The translations under genes were made by a program, and so were the position numbers. Below, one piece after another: positions 1 to 9,022 of a DNA stretch of 64,000 nt (the first letter of the stretch is position 1; the number at the start of each line of letters is the position of its first letter). This DNA is from Neisseria macacae ATCC 33926 (lineage in GTDB: Bacteria > Pseudomonadota > Gammaproteobacteria > Burkholderiales > Neisseriaceae): positions 1,736,001 to 1,800,000 of the forward strand of contig NZ_CP094241.1 in assembly GCF_022749495.1 (NCBI RefSeq), written 5' to 3'. The notes below the pieces were generated by a model. That model did not search any database and was not told where the DNA came from. It was given only the letters and a program-made list of their open reading frames with translations.

Positions 1-90
1 AAACTGCGGCATTGAGGCGGAAGGTTTTCAGACGACGTCGGGTTCATATGGCGTAATCTATGTTATGTCCAAGGCAAGTTCTTAGAAATG

Positions 91-123
91 AAAAAGCAGG
101 CAGGGGGGCTTCTGCCTGCTTTT
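91..123 (-). terminator. Rho-independent terminator of accA
   Basis: Stem GCAGGCAG/CTGCCTGC around a G-rich loop. Read on the minus strand it ends in a five-base T run, just after the accA stop codon. Confidence 0.75.
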
Positions 124-138
124 CTACACATCAATTGT

Positions 139-1098
139 TTACTTATCCGTAAACTTGCCGTAAGCCATAATCCGGTCGAAACGGCGCGACAGCAAATCCG
201 CCATCGGCATATTTTGCGCTTCGCGCAACTCGGTTTCCAAAACCGTTTTGACGTTTTTCATGGTCGTTTCAAAATCGCGGTGCGCCCCGCCCAAAGGCTC
301 GTTGATCACGGTATCGATCAAATCCAGTTCTTGCAGGCGTTTGGCGGTAATGCCCAAGGCTTGCGCGGCATCTGCCGCTTTTTCGGCAGTTTTCCACAGA
401 ATGGACGCGCACCCTTCCGGAGAGATAACCGAGTAAGTCGAATATTGCAGCATATTGACGTAATCGCCGACCGCAATCGCCAGCGCGCCGCCGGAACCGC
501 CCTCGCCGATAATGGTACACAAAACCGGCACACGCAGGCGGGTCAATTCGTACAGGTTGCGTCCGATGGCTTCGGACTGACCGCGCTCTTCCGCGCCGAT
601 ACCCGGATACGCGCCCGGCGTATCGACAAAAGTCATCACGGGAATATTGAATTTCTCGGCGGTCTGCATCAGGCGCAACGCTTTACGGTAGCCTTCAGGG
701 CGCGGCATACCGAAATTGCGGCGGATTTTTTCTTTGGTATCGCGGCCTTTTTGATGGCCGATAACCATCACGCTTTGACCGTTGAAGCGCGCCAAACCGC
801 CGACGATGGCATGGTCGTCTGAATAATGGCGATCGCCGTGCAACTCTTCAAAATCGGTGAAAATGGCTTGGATGTAATCTAAGGTGTAAGGACGTTGGGG
901 ATGGCGTGAAACCTGCGAAATCTGAGCGGGCGTCAGCTTGTTGAAAATCGATTTTGTCAGGTCGTTGCTTTTCTTCTGCAATCTGGCGATTTCATCGGAA
1001 ATATCGACGGCGGATTCGCCCTGCACAAAGCGCAACTCTTCGATTTTATTGGTTAATTCAGCGATGGGTTGTTCAAAATCCAAAAAAACTGGTTTCAT
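139..1098 (-). CDS. accA: Acetyl-CoA carboxylase carboxyltransferase subunit alpha
   Basis: AccA pairs with AccD (not in this window) to transfer carboxyl from carboxybiotin to acetyl-CoA, making malonyl-CoA in the first step of fatty acid synthesis in the cytosol. The 319 aa length is the normal bacterial size. The N-terminus (MKPVFLDFEQPIAELTNKI) is typical, and the crotonase-fold core carries a glycine-rich GEGGSGGALAI stretch. It is monocistronic: a hairpin follows it and hslR diverges on the other strand. The identification is by family sequence and is firm. Confidence 0.97.
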   Translation of the reverse strand: MKPVFLDFEQPIAELTNKIEELRFVQGESAVDISDEIARLQKKSNDLTKSIFNKLTPAQISQVSRHPQRPYTLDYIQAIFTDFEELHGDRHYSDDHAIVGGLARFNGQSVMVIGHQKGRDTKEKIRRNFGMPRPEGYRKALRLMQTAEKFNIPVMTFVDTPGAYPGIGAEERGQSEAIGRNLYELTRLRVPVLCTIIGEGGSGGALAIAVGDYVNMLQYSTYSVISPEGCASILWKTAEKAADAAQALGITAKRLQELDLIDTVINEPLGGAHRDFETTMKNVKTVLETELREAQNMPMADLLSRRFDRIMAYGKFTDK

Positions 1099-1317
1099 AG
1101 GGTGAAGCTCTCGGTAGGGACGCTGCCGCTATCATACGCCAATCAGGCATATTTGGCAGCATTTCTCATGGAGGATATGCCGTGCAAAACGGCAGATAAT
1201 CGGGCGGATGCCTTTTCAGACGACCTTTTACGGATGATATAGTATATCTGCACTAAACAAATGAAGTGCCGTATCTTATGATAAACTTCCATTCAGTTCA
1301 ATCATTTCAAACAGGCT

Positions 1318-1719
1318 ATGAAAAACGAACACGACAATACGGCAATGCGGCTCGACAAATGGCTTTGGGCTGCGCGCTTTTTCAAAACCCGCGCGCTGGC
1401 TCAAAAACATATCGAATTGGGCAGGGTTCAGGTCAACGGCGCCAAAGTCAAAAACAGCAAAAACATCAGCGCGGGCGACATCATCGACCTGACGCTCAAT
1501 TCGCTGCCTTACAAAATCAAAGTATTGGCACTCAACCACCAGCGCCGCCCCGCCCCCGAAGCGCGTCAGCTTTACGAAGAAGACATGAAAACCGCCGCCG
1601 AACGCGAAGCGCAGAAACAACTCGACCAAGCAAGCCGCATCAGCGCGGCATATCCCGACGGCAGGCCGACCAAACGCGACCGCCGCCAACTCGACCGCAT
1701 GAAGCGCGACAGCTGGTAG
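1318..1719 (+). CDS. hslR: Heat shock protein 15 (S4-domain RNA-binding protein)
   Basis: A 133 aa protein with an S4 RNA-binding domain at about residues 10-60 (RLDKWLWAARFFKTRALAQ, then GRVQVNG) and a basic C-terminal tail. Hsp15 binds 50S subunits that carry a stranded nascent chain with peptidyl-tRNA and helps recycle them. The length and tail match the HslR family. It is divergent from accA, with a DUS and an AT-rich promoter region between them. No heat-shock promoter could be identified by eye. Confidence 0.92.
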   Translation: MKNEHDNTAMRLDKWLWAARFFKTRALAQKHIELGRVQVNGAKVKNSKNISAGDIIDLTLNSLPYKIKVLALNHQRRPAPEARQLYEEDMKTAAEREAQKQLDQASRISAAYPDGRPTKRDRRQLDRMKRDSW

Positions 1720-1801
1720 GTTTTTATAAATTCCGTTTCAACCGCGATGTACAGCAGAACGGATATATTTAAAACTTTGCCAAAAACAAATCATCCGTTT
1801 T

Positions 1802-1908
1802 TATAGTGGATTAACTTTAAACCAGTACGGCGTTGCCTCGCCTTGCCGTACTATCTGTACTGTCTACGGCTTCGTCGCCTTGTCCTGATTTAAAGTTAAT
1901 CCACTATA
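1802..1908. repeat. Correia repeat enclosed element (CREE), short 107-bp form
   Basis: Bounded by TATAGTGGATTAA and TTAATCCACTATA. The interior matches neisserial CREE (GTACGGCGTTGCCTCGCC, then GCGACGAAGCC on the other strand) but lacks the 50-bp hairpin-bearing insert of the long form. It lies between hslR and trpS, 160 bp before the trpS start. Confidence 0.93.
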
Positions 1909-2068
1909 TTATTATTTCACGCAACTGACTTGACGGTTTTACCCGTCCGTTGTGTTGAGACTCCTACCTGAAACCGCTGATTTCCGTAAAGTTGAAACGC
2001 ATCAGAATCAGGTATAATCCATCCCTATTTCATTTTCAGACGACCTTGAGCCATTTAAGGATATTCCC

Positions 2069-3079
2069 ATGAGCAAGAAACGCGTCCTCACCGGCGTAAC
2101 CACCACCGGCATCCCGCATCTGGGCAACTACGTCGGCGCCATCCGCCCTGCCGTCCGCGCGGCGCAAAACCCCGATACCGAATCCTTCCTCTTCCTCGCC
2201 GACTACCACGGCATCATCAAATGCCACGAGCCGGAGATGATCCACCAATCCACCCAAGCCGTTGCCGCCACTTGGCTTGCCTGCGGACTCGATCCCGATC
2301 GCACCACCTTCTACCGTCAAAGCGACATTCCCGAAGTGATGGAACTGAACTGGATTCTGACCTGCATCACCGCCAAAGGTCTGATGAACCGCGCCCACGC
2401 CTACAAAGCCGCCGTGCAGGCAAACGCTGAAAACAATCAGGAAGACCCCGACCACGGCGTAGAAATGGGTCTGTACAGCTACCCCATCCTGATGACCGCC
2501 GACATCCTCATGTTCAACGCCAACGAAGTCCCCGTCGGCCGCGACCAAATCCAACACGTCGAAATGGCGCGCGACATCGCCGGCCGCTTCAACCACCGCT
2601 TCAAAGAAGTCTTCACTCTGCCCGAAGTGAAAATCGACGAAAACGTCGAACTCTTGGTCGGCTTGGACGGACGCAAAATGTCCAAATCCTACGGCAACAC
2701 CATTCCGCTTTGGGAAAACGACAAGAAAACCCAAAAATCGGTCAACAAAATCATCACCAACATGAAAGAGCCGGGCGAGCCGAAACAGCCCGACGAAAGC
2801 CCTTTGTTTGAAATCTACAAAGCCTTCTCCACGCCGTCTGAAACTGCAGCGTTTACACAAATGCTTGCCGAAGGCCTGGCATGGGGCGAAGCCAAAAAAC
2901 TCTTAGCCGCCAAAATCAACGCCGAGCTGGCTGAACCGCGCGAACGCTACAACGCGCTGACCGCCAATCCTTCGCAAATCGAAGACATCCTGCAGGCGGG
3001 CGCAGCCAAAGCGCGCAAAGAAGCGCGCGAACTGCTGGACCAAGTACGCGACGCCGTCGGCATCCGCCCATTGAAGTAA
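2069..3079 (+). CDS. trpS: Tryptophan-tRNA ligase
   Basis: A class Ic aminoacyl-tRNA synthetase that charges tRNA-Trp in the cytosol. At 336 aa it is the normal bacterial length. The HIGH-type signature is GIPHLGNY near residue 15 and the KMSKS loop is intact at residues 203-207. An AAGGA ribosome site precedes the ATG. A DUS lies just upstream and an inverted DUS pair follows the stop codon. Single-gene unit. Confidence 0.97.
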   Translation: MSKKRVLTGVTTTGIPHLGNYVGAIRPAVRAAQNPDTESFLFLADYHGIIKCHEPEMIHQSTQAVAATWLACGLDPDRTTFYRQSDIPEVMELNWILTCITAKGLMNRAHAYKAAVQANAENNQEDPDHGVEMGLYSYPILMTADILMFNANEVPVGRDQIQHVEMARDIAGRFNHRFKEVFTLPEVKIDENVELLVGLDGRKMSKSYGNTIPLWENDKKTQKSVNKIITNMKEPGEPKQPDESPLFEIYKAFSTPSETAAFTQMLAEGLAWGEAKKLLAAKINAELAEPRERYNALTANPSQIEDILQAGAAKARKEARELLDQVRDAVGIRPLK

Positions 3080-3084
3080 ATCTC

Positions 3085-3130
3085 AAAAGGTCGTCTGAAA
3101 AAGCAGTCCGCTATTTTCAGACGACCTTTT
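3085..3130 (+). terminator. DUS-pair hairpin after trpS
   Basis: AAAAGGTCGTCTGAAA and its inverted copy TTTTCAGACGACCTTTT flank a short loop. The hairpin ends in a T run. It doubles as two uptake sequences. Confidence 0.7.
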
Positions 3131-3154
3131 CCTGTTTAAAACAAGGAATATCCG

Positions 3155-3694
3155 ATGAAAGCCTTTCCGATTCTCTTATCCGCCCTCCTGCTTGCCGCCT
3201 GCGGCAAATCCGAAGCCCCAGCCGAGCCCGCCCAAAATGCCGCCGAAGCCGCGCCAAAGCCCGCGTTTAAAGTCAAATACATCGACAACAACGCCATCGC
3301 AGGCTTGGATTTAGGACAAAGCAGCGAAGGCAAAACCAACGACGGCAAAAAACAAATCAGCTATCTGATTAACGGTTTGTCCGAACAAAACGTCATCCAA
3401 CTGATCGGCAACCACCCCAACGATTTGGAAGTCATCAGCGGCAAATGTATGGAAACCGGCGACAAAGGCGAGCCTTTGGGCTGGACTGAAAACGGCAAAT
3501 GCCATGCCTTGTTTGCCAAACTGGTCGGCAACATCGCCGAAGACGGCGGCAAACTGACCGGCTACCTCCTCTCCCATGCCGCCTTGCAACCCTATCAGGC
3601 GGGCAAAAGCGGCTATGCCGCCGTTCAAAACGGCCGCTACATCCTCGAACTCGACAGCGAAGGAATGTTCTACTTCCGCCGCCGCCACTATTGA
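3155..3694 (+). CDS. Predicted lipoprotein, conserved neisserial
   Basis: A 179 aa protein with a lipoprotein signal peptide: MKAFP start, hydrophobic core, lipobox LLAAC with Cys16. An Ala/Pro/Glu-rich linker follows to about residue 40, then a globular domain of unknown family with two Cys (KCMETGD and GKCHA) that could form a disulfide in the periplasm. A good AAGGA site precedes the ATG. The deaminase gene starts 17 bp after its stop, so the two are probably cotranscribed. No function can be assigned. Confidence 0.8.
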   Translation: MKAFPILLSALLLAACGKSEAPAEPAQNAAEAAPKPAFKVKYIDNNAIAGLDLGQSSEGKTNDGKKQISYLINGLSEQNVIQLIGNHPNDLEVISGKCMETGDKGEPLGWTENGKCHALFAKLVGNIAEDGGKLTGYLLSHAALQPYQAGKSGYAAVQNGRYILELDSEGMFYFRRRHY

Positions 3695-3711
3695 CCGAGC
3701 GGGTGCCGCCC

Positions 3712-4716
3712 ATGACCGTACATACCTTAATCCGCGCCCTACCTAAAGCCGAATTGCACGTCCATATCGAAGGCACGTTCGAGCCGGAATTGATGTTCGC
3801 CATCGCCGGGCGCAACGGCGTTTCCATTCCCTATGCGGATGTGGAAGCCGTGCGCCGCGCTTACGATTTTCACAACCTGCAATCCTTCCTCGATATTTAC
3901 TACGCGGCGGCGGCGGTCTTGCTCCACGAGCAGGATTTTTACGACCTGACCACCGCTTATTTCGCCCGCTGCCGCGAGGACAACGTCGTCCACACCGAAA
4001 TCTTCTTCGACCCGCAAACCCATACCGCGCGCGGCGTACCGTTTGAAACCGTCATCAACGGCATTACCCGCGCCCGCCTGGAAGCGCAGGAAAAATGGGG
4101 CATTTCCAGCAGGCTGATTATGTGTTTCCTGCGGCATTTGAGCGAAGAATCCGCGTTTGAAACGCTTGCCCAAGCACAGCCTTTCAGACGACATATCGAC
4201 GGCATCGGGCTGGATTCGGGCGAACTCGGCAACCCGCCCTCGAAATTCGAGCGCGTCTTTGCCCAAGCCCGCGCGCAAGGTTTTCCTGCCGTCGCCCATG
4301 CCGGCGAAGAAGGCCCGCCCGAATACGTTTGGGAAGCGTTGGATTTGCTGAAAGTCGTCCGCATCGACCACGGCGTACGTTCCGAAGAAGACGAAACCCT
4401 TATGCAGCGACTGATTGCCGAACAAATGCCCCTGACCGTCTGCCCCTTGAGCAACCTCAAACTCAAAGTCGTCGGCGACCTGTCCCGGCACAACCTGCGC
4501 CGTATGCTTGAGCACGGCGTATTGGTTACCGTCAATTCAGACGACCCCGCCTACTTCGGCGGCTACCTCAACCAAAATTTCATCGAACTTGCCGACGCAT
4601 TGGATTTGAATGAAGCAGACATCCGCACCTTGTGCAAAAACTCGTTCAAAGCCTCGTTTTTAAACGAGGAAGAAAAAGCAAAACGGTACGCCGAAATCGA
4701 CGGCATCCATGTTTAG
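3712..4716 (+). CDS. add: Adenosine/adenine deaminase family protein
   Basis: A zinc-dependent purine deaminase of 334 aa in the metallo-dependent hydrolase fold. Metal ligands His16 and His18 (ELHVHIEGT), the HAGE motif (His196, Glu199) and the Asp pair at 277-278 (VNSDDPAYF) are all present. The ATG at 3712 is chosen because it gives the standard N-terminus; the open frame extends further upstream but overlaps the lipoprotein gene. The HIEGTFEPELMF wording resembles the bacterial subgroup shown to act on adenine rather than adenosine, so the substrate is uncertain. It serves purine salvage in the cytosol. Confidence 0.9.
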   Translation: MTVHTLIRALPKAELHVHIEGTFEPELMFAIAGRNGVSIPYADVEAVRRAYDFHNLQSFLDIYYAAAAVLLHEQDFYDLTTAYFARCREDNVVHTEIFFDPQTHTARGVPFETVINGITRARLEAQEKWGISSRLIMCFLRHLSEESAFETLAQAQPFRRHIDGIGLDSGELGNPPSKFERVFAQARAQGFPAVAHAGEEGPPEYVWEALDLLKVVRIDHGVRSEEDETLMQRLIAEQMPLTVCPLSNLKLKVVGDLSRHNLRRMLEHGVLVTVNSDDPAYFGGYLNQNFIELADALDLNEADIRTLCKNSFKASFLNEEEKAKRYAEIDGIHV

Positions 4717-4718
4717 AC

Positions 4719-4760
4719 ACAAAGCCGACCTGAAAAATAATCCGGTCGGCTTTGTTTTTA
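4719..4760 (+). terminator. Rho-independent terminator after add
   Basis: Perfect 12-bp stem ACAAAGCCGACC/GGTCGGCTTTGT, about a 13-base loop, followed by a T run. It has no DUS, unlike most terminators here. Confidence 0.85.
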
Positions 4761-4880
4761 TCTAAAAATGCAAATCCTCTAACCACAGTCAATTCCCTAC
4801 CAAACCACTCAACTATCCGCCCGAAATCTGTTAAAATACCGACCTATCCTAATAAATACAGCATCAAAAGGCACACAATC

Positions 4881-6743
4881 ATGGCTCTTTTGCAGATTTC
4901 CGAACCCGGCATGTCCGCCGCTCCGCATCAACACCGCCTCGCCGTCGGCATCGACTTGGGTACGACCAACAGCCTGGTTGCCACCGTCCGCAGCGGCAGC
5001 CCGGTTTGTCTGACCGATATTGACGGACGCACCACCCTGCCCTCCGTCGTCCGTTACGGCGAAGGCGATGCCGTCGAAGTCGGCAAAGCCGCCCTCGCCG
5101 CCCAAAAAACCGACCCGCTGAACACCATCAGCTCCGCCAAACGCCTGATTGGCCGCACGCTTGCCGACCTCGCTCAGGACGCGCAATACCTGCCCTACCG
5201 GTTCACGCCCAATGAACGCGTGGTCGAGCTGAACACCCGCCAAGGTGCCAAAACGCCTATCGAGGTGTCGTCTGAAATCCTCAAAGCCCTCAAATCGCGT
5301 GCCGAAGAAACTTTAGGCGGCGATTTGGTCGGTGCCGTCATTACCGTTCCCGCCTATTTCGACGATGCCCAACGCCAAGCCACCAAAGATGCCGCGCGTT
5401 TGGCAGGCTTGAACGTATTGCGCCTGCTCAACGAGCCGACCGCCGCCGCGATTGCCTACGGGCTGGACAACGCCTCGGAAGGCACGTTTGTCGTTTACGA
5501 CTTGGGCGGCGGCACGTTCGACGTCTCCGTATTGCAACTGACCAAAGGGCTGTTTGAAGTCAAAGCCACCGGCGGCAACAGCGCATTAGGCGGCGACGAT
5601 TTCGACCACCGCCTGTTCTGCCACCTGCTCGAACAAAACGACCTTTCCAAACTCAACGAGCGCGACAGCCAGCTTCTGCTTTCCCTTGTCCGCGCCGCCA
5701 AAGAACAACTGACCAGCCAAACCGAAGCCGTCGTTGAAGCCACGCTTTCAGACGGCCGCAAAATCCATACCGTCATTACCCGCCAAGAATTTCACCACCT
5801 GACGCAAAATCTGGTGCAAAAAACCATAGAGCCGGTCAAACAAGCATTGAAAGACGCGGGCGTGACCAAAGCCGACATCAAAGGCGTGATTATGGTCGGC
5901 GGTTCAACCCGTATGTTGCACGTCCAACAAGCGGTCGCCACCTTCTTCGGACAAACCCCGCTGAACAACCTCAACCCTGACGAAGTCGTCGCGCTCGGCG
6001 CCGCCATACAGGCGAACGTCCTTGCCGGCAACAAAACCGACGGCGAATGGCTGCTGCTGGACGTTACCCCCTTGTCGCTCGGTTTGGAAACCTACGGCGG
6101 ACTCGCCGAAAAAATCATCCCGCGCAATTCCACCATCCCCACCGCGCGCGCGCAGGACTTTACCACCTTCAAAGACGGTCAAACCGCCATGACGATACAC
6201 GTCGTACAAGGCGAGCGCGAACTCGTTTCCGACTGCCGCAGCCTTGCCAAATTCACCCTGCGCGGCATTCCGCCCATGACCGCAGGTGCGGCGCGTATCC
6301 GCGTTACCTTCCAAGTTGACGCCGACGGCTTGCTGTCCGTTTCCGCCCAAGAACAAAGCACCGGCGTACAGGCGCAAATCGAAGTCAAACCTTCCTACGG
6401 CTTGGACGACGACACCATCACCCAAATGCTCAAAGACAGCATGAGCAACGCCGCCGAAGACATGGCGGCACGCGCCCGCGCCGAAGCCGTGGTCGAAGCC
6501 GAAAGCCTGACCGACGCCGTCAACGCCGCCCTCGAGTTGGATAGCGATTTGCTGGATGCCGAAGAGCTTGCACAAATCCAGCAAGACATCGCCGATTTGC
6601 AAGGTCGTCTGAAAGACGGCAACGCCGAAGACATCCGCGCCGCCGTCGCCAAACTCAGCCGCAGTACCGACAACTTCGCCGCCAAACGCATGAACCGCAA
6701 CATCCAACGTGCGCTGACAGGGCAGAGTGTGGACGATATTTGA
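4881..6743 (+). CDS. hscA: Fe-S assembly chaperone HscA (Hsp70 family)
   Basis: A specialised Hsp70 that works with HscB to release the [2Fe-2S] cluster from IscU to apo-proteins. The start at 4881 gives MALLQISEPGMSAAP, almost identical to the E. coli N-terminus; total 620 aa. The nucleotide-binding domain starts with GIDLGTTNS at residues 23-31 and includes YDLGGGTFDVSVL; the substrate domain follows LLLDVTPLSLGLETYGG. An in-frame DUS encodes GRLK near codon 575. fdx and iscX follow 3 and 4 kb downstream, so the usual isc gene order is kept but interrupted. hscB and iscSU are not in the window. Confidence 0.95.
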   Translation: MALLQISEPGMSAAPHQHRLAVGIDLGTTNSLVATVRSGSPVCLTDIDGRTTLPSVVRYGEGDAVEVGKAALAAQKTDPLNTISSAKRLIGRTLADLAQDAQYLPYRFTPNERVVELNTRQGAKTPIEVSSEILKALKSRAEETLGGDLVGAVITVPAYFDDAQRQATKDAARLAGLNVLRLLNEPTAAAIAYGLDNASEGTFVVYDLGGGTFDVSVLQLTKGLFEVKATGGNSALGGDDFDHRLFCHLLEQNDLSKLNERDSQLLLSLVRAAKEQLTSQTEAVVEATLSDGRKIHTVITRQEFHHLTQNLVQKTIEPVKQALKDAGVTKADIKGVIMVGGSTRMLHVQQAVATFFGQTPLNNLNPDEVVALGAAIQANVLAGNKTDGEWLLLDVTPLSLGLETYGGLAEKIIPRNSTIPTARAQDFTTFKDGQTAMTIHVVQGERELVSDCRSLAKFTLRGIPPMTAGAARIRVTFQVDADGLLSVSAQEQSTGVQAQIEVKPSYGLDDDTITQMLKDSMSNAAEDMAARARAEAVVEAESLTDAVNAALELDSDLLDAEELAQIQQDIADLQGRLKDGNAEDIRAAVAKLSRSTDNFAAKRMNRNIQRALTGQSVDDI

Positions 6744-6752
6744 CGGCAAACG

Positions 6753-6820
6753 GTTTCAGACGACCTCGAAAGACACAAAGGTCGTCTGAAAAAATTCAAA
6801 CACTATTTTTCAGACGACCC
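6753..6820. repeat. Three alternating DUS copies between hscA and the RraB-fusion gene
   Basis: Copies at 6753-6765 (reverse), 6779-6793 (forward) and about 6807-6819 (reverse). The middle copy can pair with either neighbour, giving two mutually exclusive hairpins. The last copy ends 7 bp before the next ATG, so it could also overlap the ribosome binding region. Confidence 0.75.
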
Positions 6821-6826
6821 CATCCC

Positions 6827-7579
6827 ATGCAAAACCCTTCCATCCCCCAAGACTGGAACGTTTATTTCAGCCGCATTGGCGACGCACCCGCTGCCTTACG
6901 CATCAACCTTGCCTTAATCGAAGTCGCGCCGCTGGCAGAGTATCCGCAGCATGTGCGCATCAGCATGAAATTGGAACAAACCAACGAACACGGCTTCCCG
7001 ACGCCCGAAGAAAGCGAAGCAGTTTACGACATCGAAGACCAAATCGACCGACTGGCGGGCAACAACAACATTCCCGCAGGCATAGTCACCACAAACGGCG
7101 CGGCAAATTGGCATTTTTACAGCCGCGATGCCGAAACCTTCGCCCAAGCCTGCCGTAACTTGCTGACACAAAACGACCGCGTTTGCGACATCACAATCAG
7201 CGAAGATGCCGAATGGTCGTTTTATCAAGAATTCCTGTATCCGGACAGCTACGAGTTGCAAGCCATCCGCAACGAACAGGTTTTACGCCGTTTCCGACAA
7301 GACGGCGACCGCCTCGATAAACCCCGCCCCATCGACCACTGGCTGTTTTTCCACACCGAAGCAGACCTGAACGCCGCAGCCGCCAAAGTCGGCACATTAG
7401 GCTATACCGTCAGCGACAGCGGCCGCATCGAGCAGGAAGAAGACTACCCGAGCTACCGCCTGCAACTTTCCAAAAACGCCCCGCTCACCGACATCGACAA
7501 CGACACATGGGAGTTGATCGATATCGCCCACGAAAACAACGGCGACTACGACGGCTGGGGCAGCATATTAGTCCAATAA
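6827..7579 (+). CDS. DUF695 - RraB family fusion protein
   Basis: A 250 aa protein. Residues 1-140 look like DUF695 (WNVYFSRIGD at the start, ISEDAEWSFYQEFLYP near 125-140). The C-terminal half matches the RraB / RNase E-inhibitor family (DGDRLDKPRPIDHWLFF, then YDGWGSILV at the end). The start at 6827 avoids upstream codons that would translate DUS DNA. E. coli RraB modulates RNase E; whether this fusion does is unknown. It lies between hscA and a DUF2314 gene on the same strand. Confidence 0.82.
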   Translation: MQNPSIPQDWNVYFSRIGDAPAALRINLALIEVAPLAEYPQHVRISMKLEQTNEHGFPTPEESEAVYDIEDQIDRLAGNNNIPAGIVTTNGAANWHFYSRDAETFAQACRNLLTQNDRVCDITISEDAEWSFYQEFLYPDSYELQAIRNEQVLRRFRQDGDRLDKPRPIDHWLFFHTEADLNAAAAKVGTLGYTVSDSGRIEQEEDYPSYRLQLSKNAPLTDIDNDTWELIDIAHENNGDYDGWGSILVQ

Positions 7580-7655
7580 AACATCAGGACGTCTGAAAAC
7601 ACACCGGCAGCCCCGTTCAGACGACCTGCATCCACTTTGACCTTAGGAGAATCCC

Positions 7656-8414
7656 ATGAGCGAATCCATTGTTTACGGTATCGATCAGGAAAATGAACTC
7701 ATGAACCGCGCCTTCGAACAGGCACGTTCCACATTCAAATATTTCTGGCGCGAGCTGTATTGGGAAAACCGCCGCATCATACCCGCCTTGGATTTTGCCA
7801 TGGTCAAAGTGCCTTTTTTCCAAGACAGTGAAGACGGCGAAATTTGTGAACATATGTGGATAAACGACATCTACTTCGACGGCCTCCACATTTACGGCAC
7901 GCTGGTCAACGAACCCAACGACCTGACCAATGTAAAACAAGGCGAAAGCGTCTGCGTTCCAGTTGAAGAGATCAGCGATTGGATGTTCCTGTGTAACGGC
8001 ATCCCCTACGGCGGCTTCAGCGTACAGGCAGTCCGCATCCAAATGACGCCGCAAGAGCGCGCAGAACACGATGCCGCATGGGGCATCGACTTTGGCGATC
8101 CCGAAGAAGTCTTGCTGGTTTACGAAGAAAAAGAACACCCCGAAAATCTCGACGAACATCCGATGTGCCGAAACTGTCTGGACGACTTCCGCCAACAGCT
8201 GGCACAAAACCCGGATTACCTGCGCGAGCAAGACGAAGACGGCTACACACCGCTCCATCACGAAGCCATCGCAGGCAACGCACCCCTGGTCAAAGCCATG
8301 CTCGAATTGGGTGCAGACCCGGCCGCCACCACGCAAGAAGGACTGACCGCCCTAGACTTTGCCCGCCTTATGGACTGGCAAAACGTCATCGAGATACTCG
8401 AACCACGCCACTAA
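7656..8414 (+). CDS. DUF2314 and ankyrin-repeat protein
   Basis: A 252 aa soluble protein. Residues about 10-150 resemble DUF2314 (FWRELYWENRRIIPALDFAMVK, then EEISDWMFLCNG). Two ankyrin units close the protein (DEDGYTPLHHEAIAGNAPLVKAM and TTQEGLTALDFARLMDWQNVIEIL). The site CTTAGGAGA sits well placed before the ATG. There is no signal peptide. Function unknown; such domain pairings are common in cytoplasmic binding or immunity-type proteins, but nothing here proves that. A degraded copy of its C-terminal ankyrin unit lies 600 bp downstream. Confidence 0.82.
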   Translation: MSESIVYGIDQENELMNRAFEQARSTFKYFWRELYWENRRIIPALDFAMVKVPFFQDSEDGEICEHMWINDIYFDGLHIYGTLVNEPNDLTNVKQGESVCVPVEEISDWMFLCNGIPYGGFSVQAVRIQMTPQERAEHDAAWGIDFGDPEEVLLVYEEKEHPENLDEHPMCRNCLDDFRQQLAQNPDYLREQDEDGYTPLHHEAIAGNAPLVKAMLELGADPAATTQEGLTALDFARLMDWQNVIEILEPRH

Positions 8415-8446
8415 ACCATAGGTCGTCTGAAAAAAAGAAAAGAAAA

Positions 8447-9022
8447 ATGTCCGATCGATTTCAATTAATCATACCGACAATACTGAAATTCATTTGGGCC
8501 CTTGTTTGGCGGCTGACCGTCTCTATTTCGGTCGGAAAGACCGTATCTAATTTTTTACCACCCGAACACGAAACTTACACTCAAGGCAGCAAAATAAACG
8601 CCTTGTTTCAAATCACCGTTCGCCCAACTGATGACAGTAGTTGTGCAGTGAAACCATGGAATGAGTTCAATGCCGAGCAGGATAAAGTGTGTACGTACCG
8701 CCCTGATCAAAATGATTGCTACGTAAATTCGAAAATCACTTGCAATGTAAAACGTATCAGTACTGAAGAATACGAACTCATTTATACTGACCCCTTCTTC
8801 ACAGAGGAAAGAACCAGTCATTACCGTATAACTGAAGGTCGTGTAGAACCCTTGTCTTTTACCTTCGACTCATCCTCACGCAGATGTGAAGCAGGACTAC
8901 TAACCGGCATCTTCACCCTTCTTCTGACTTTAGTACCGCTACTTTACTGTACGTGGCGACGCCGTAGAAAAATTCAGGCAGCAGCCAAGAAAGCAAGAAT
9001 GGCGGCACAACATAAAGACTGA
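8447..9022 (+). CDS. Hypothetical membrane protein, two predicted spans
   Basis: A 191 aa protein. One hydrophobic segment at about residues 6-28, a polar domain with four Cys (SSCAVKP, KVCTYRP, NDCYVN, ITCNV), likely outside the cytoplasm and disulfide-bonded, and a second span near residues 150-170 (LLTGIFTLLLTLVPLLYC) followed by a strongly basic tail. The upstream open frame is a shadow of the ankyrin gene, so the ATG at 8447 is used. It is more AT-rich than hscA. Its stop codon lies at the start of the ankyrin remnant. No family recognised. Confidence 0.65.
   Translation: MSDRFQLIIPTILKFIWALVWRLTVSISVGKTVSNFLPPEHETYTQGSKINALFQITVRPTDDSSCAVKPWNEFNAEQDKVCTYRPDQNDCYVNSKITCNVKRISTEEYELIYTDPFFTEERTSHYRITEGRVEPLSFTFDSSSRRCEAGLLTGIFTLLLTLVPLLYCTWRRRRKIQAAAKKARMAAQHKD

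Noticed and set aside
104..109. G6 run as a possible phase-variation tract
   Set aside because: It is the loop of the accA terminator, outside any gene.
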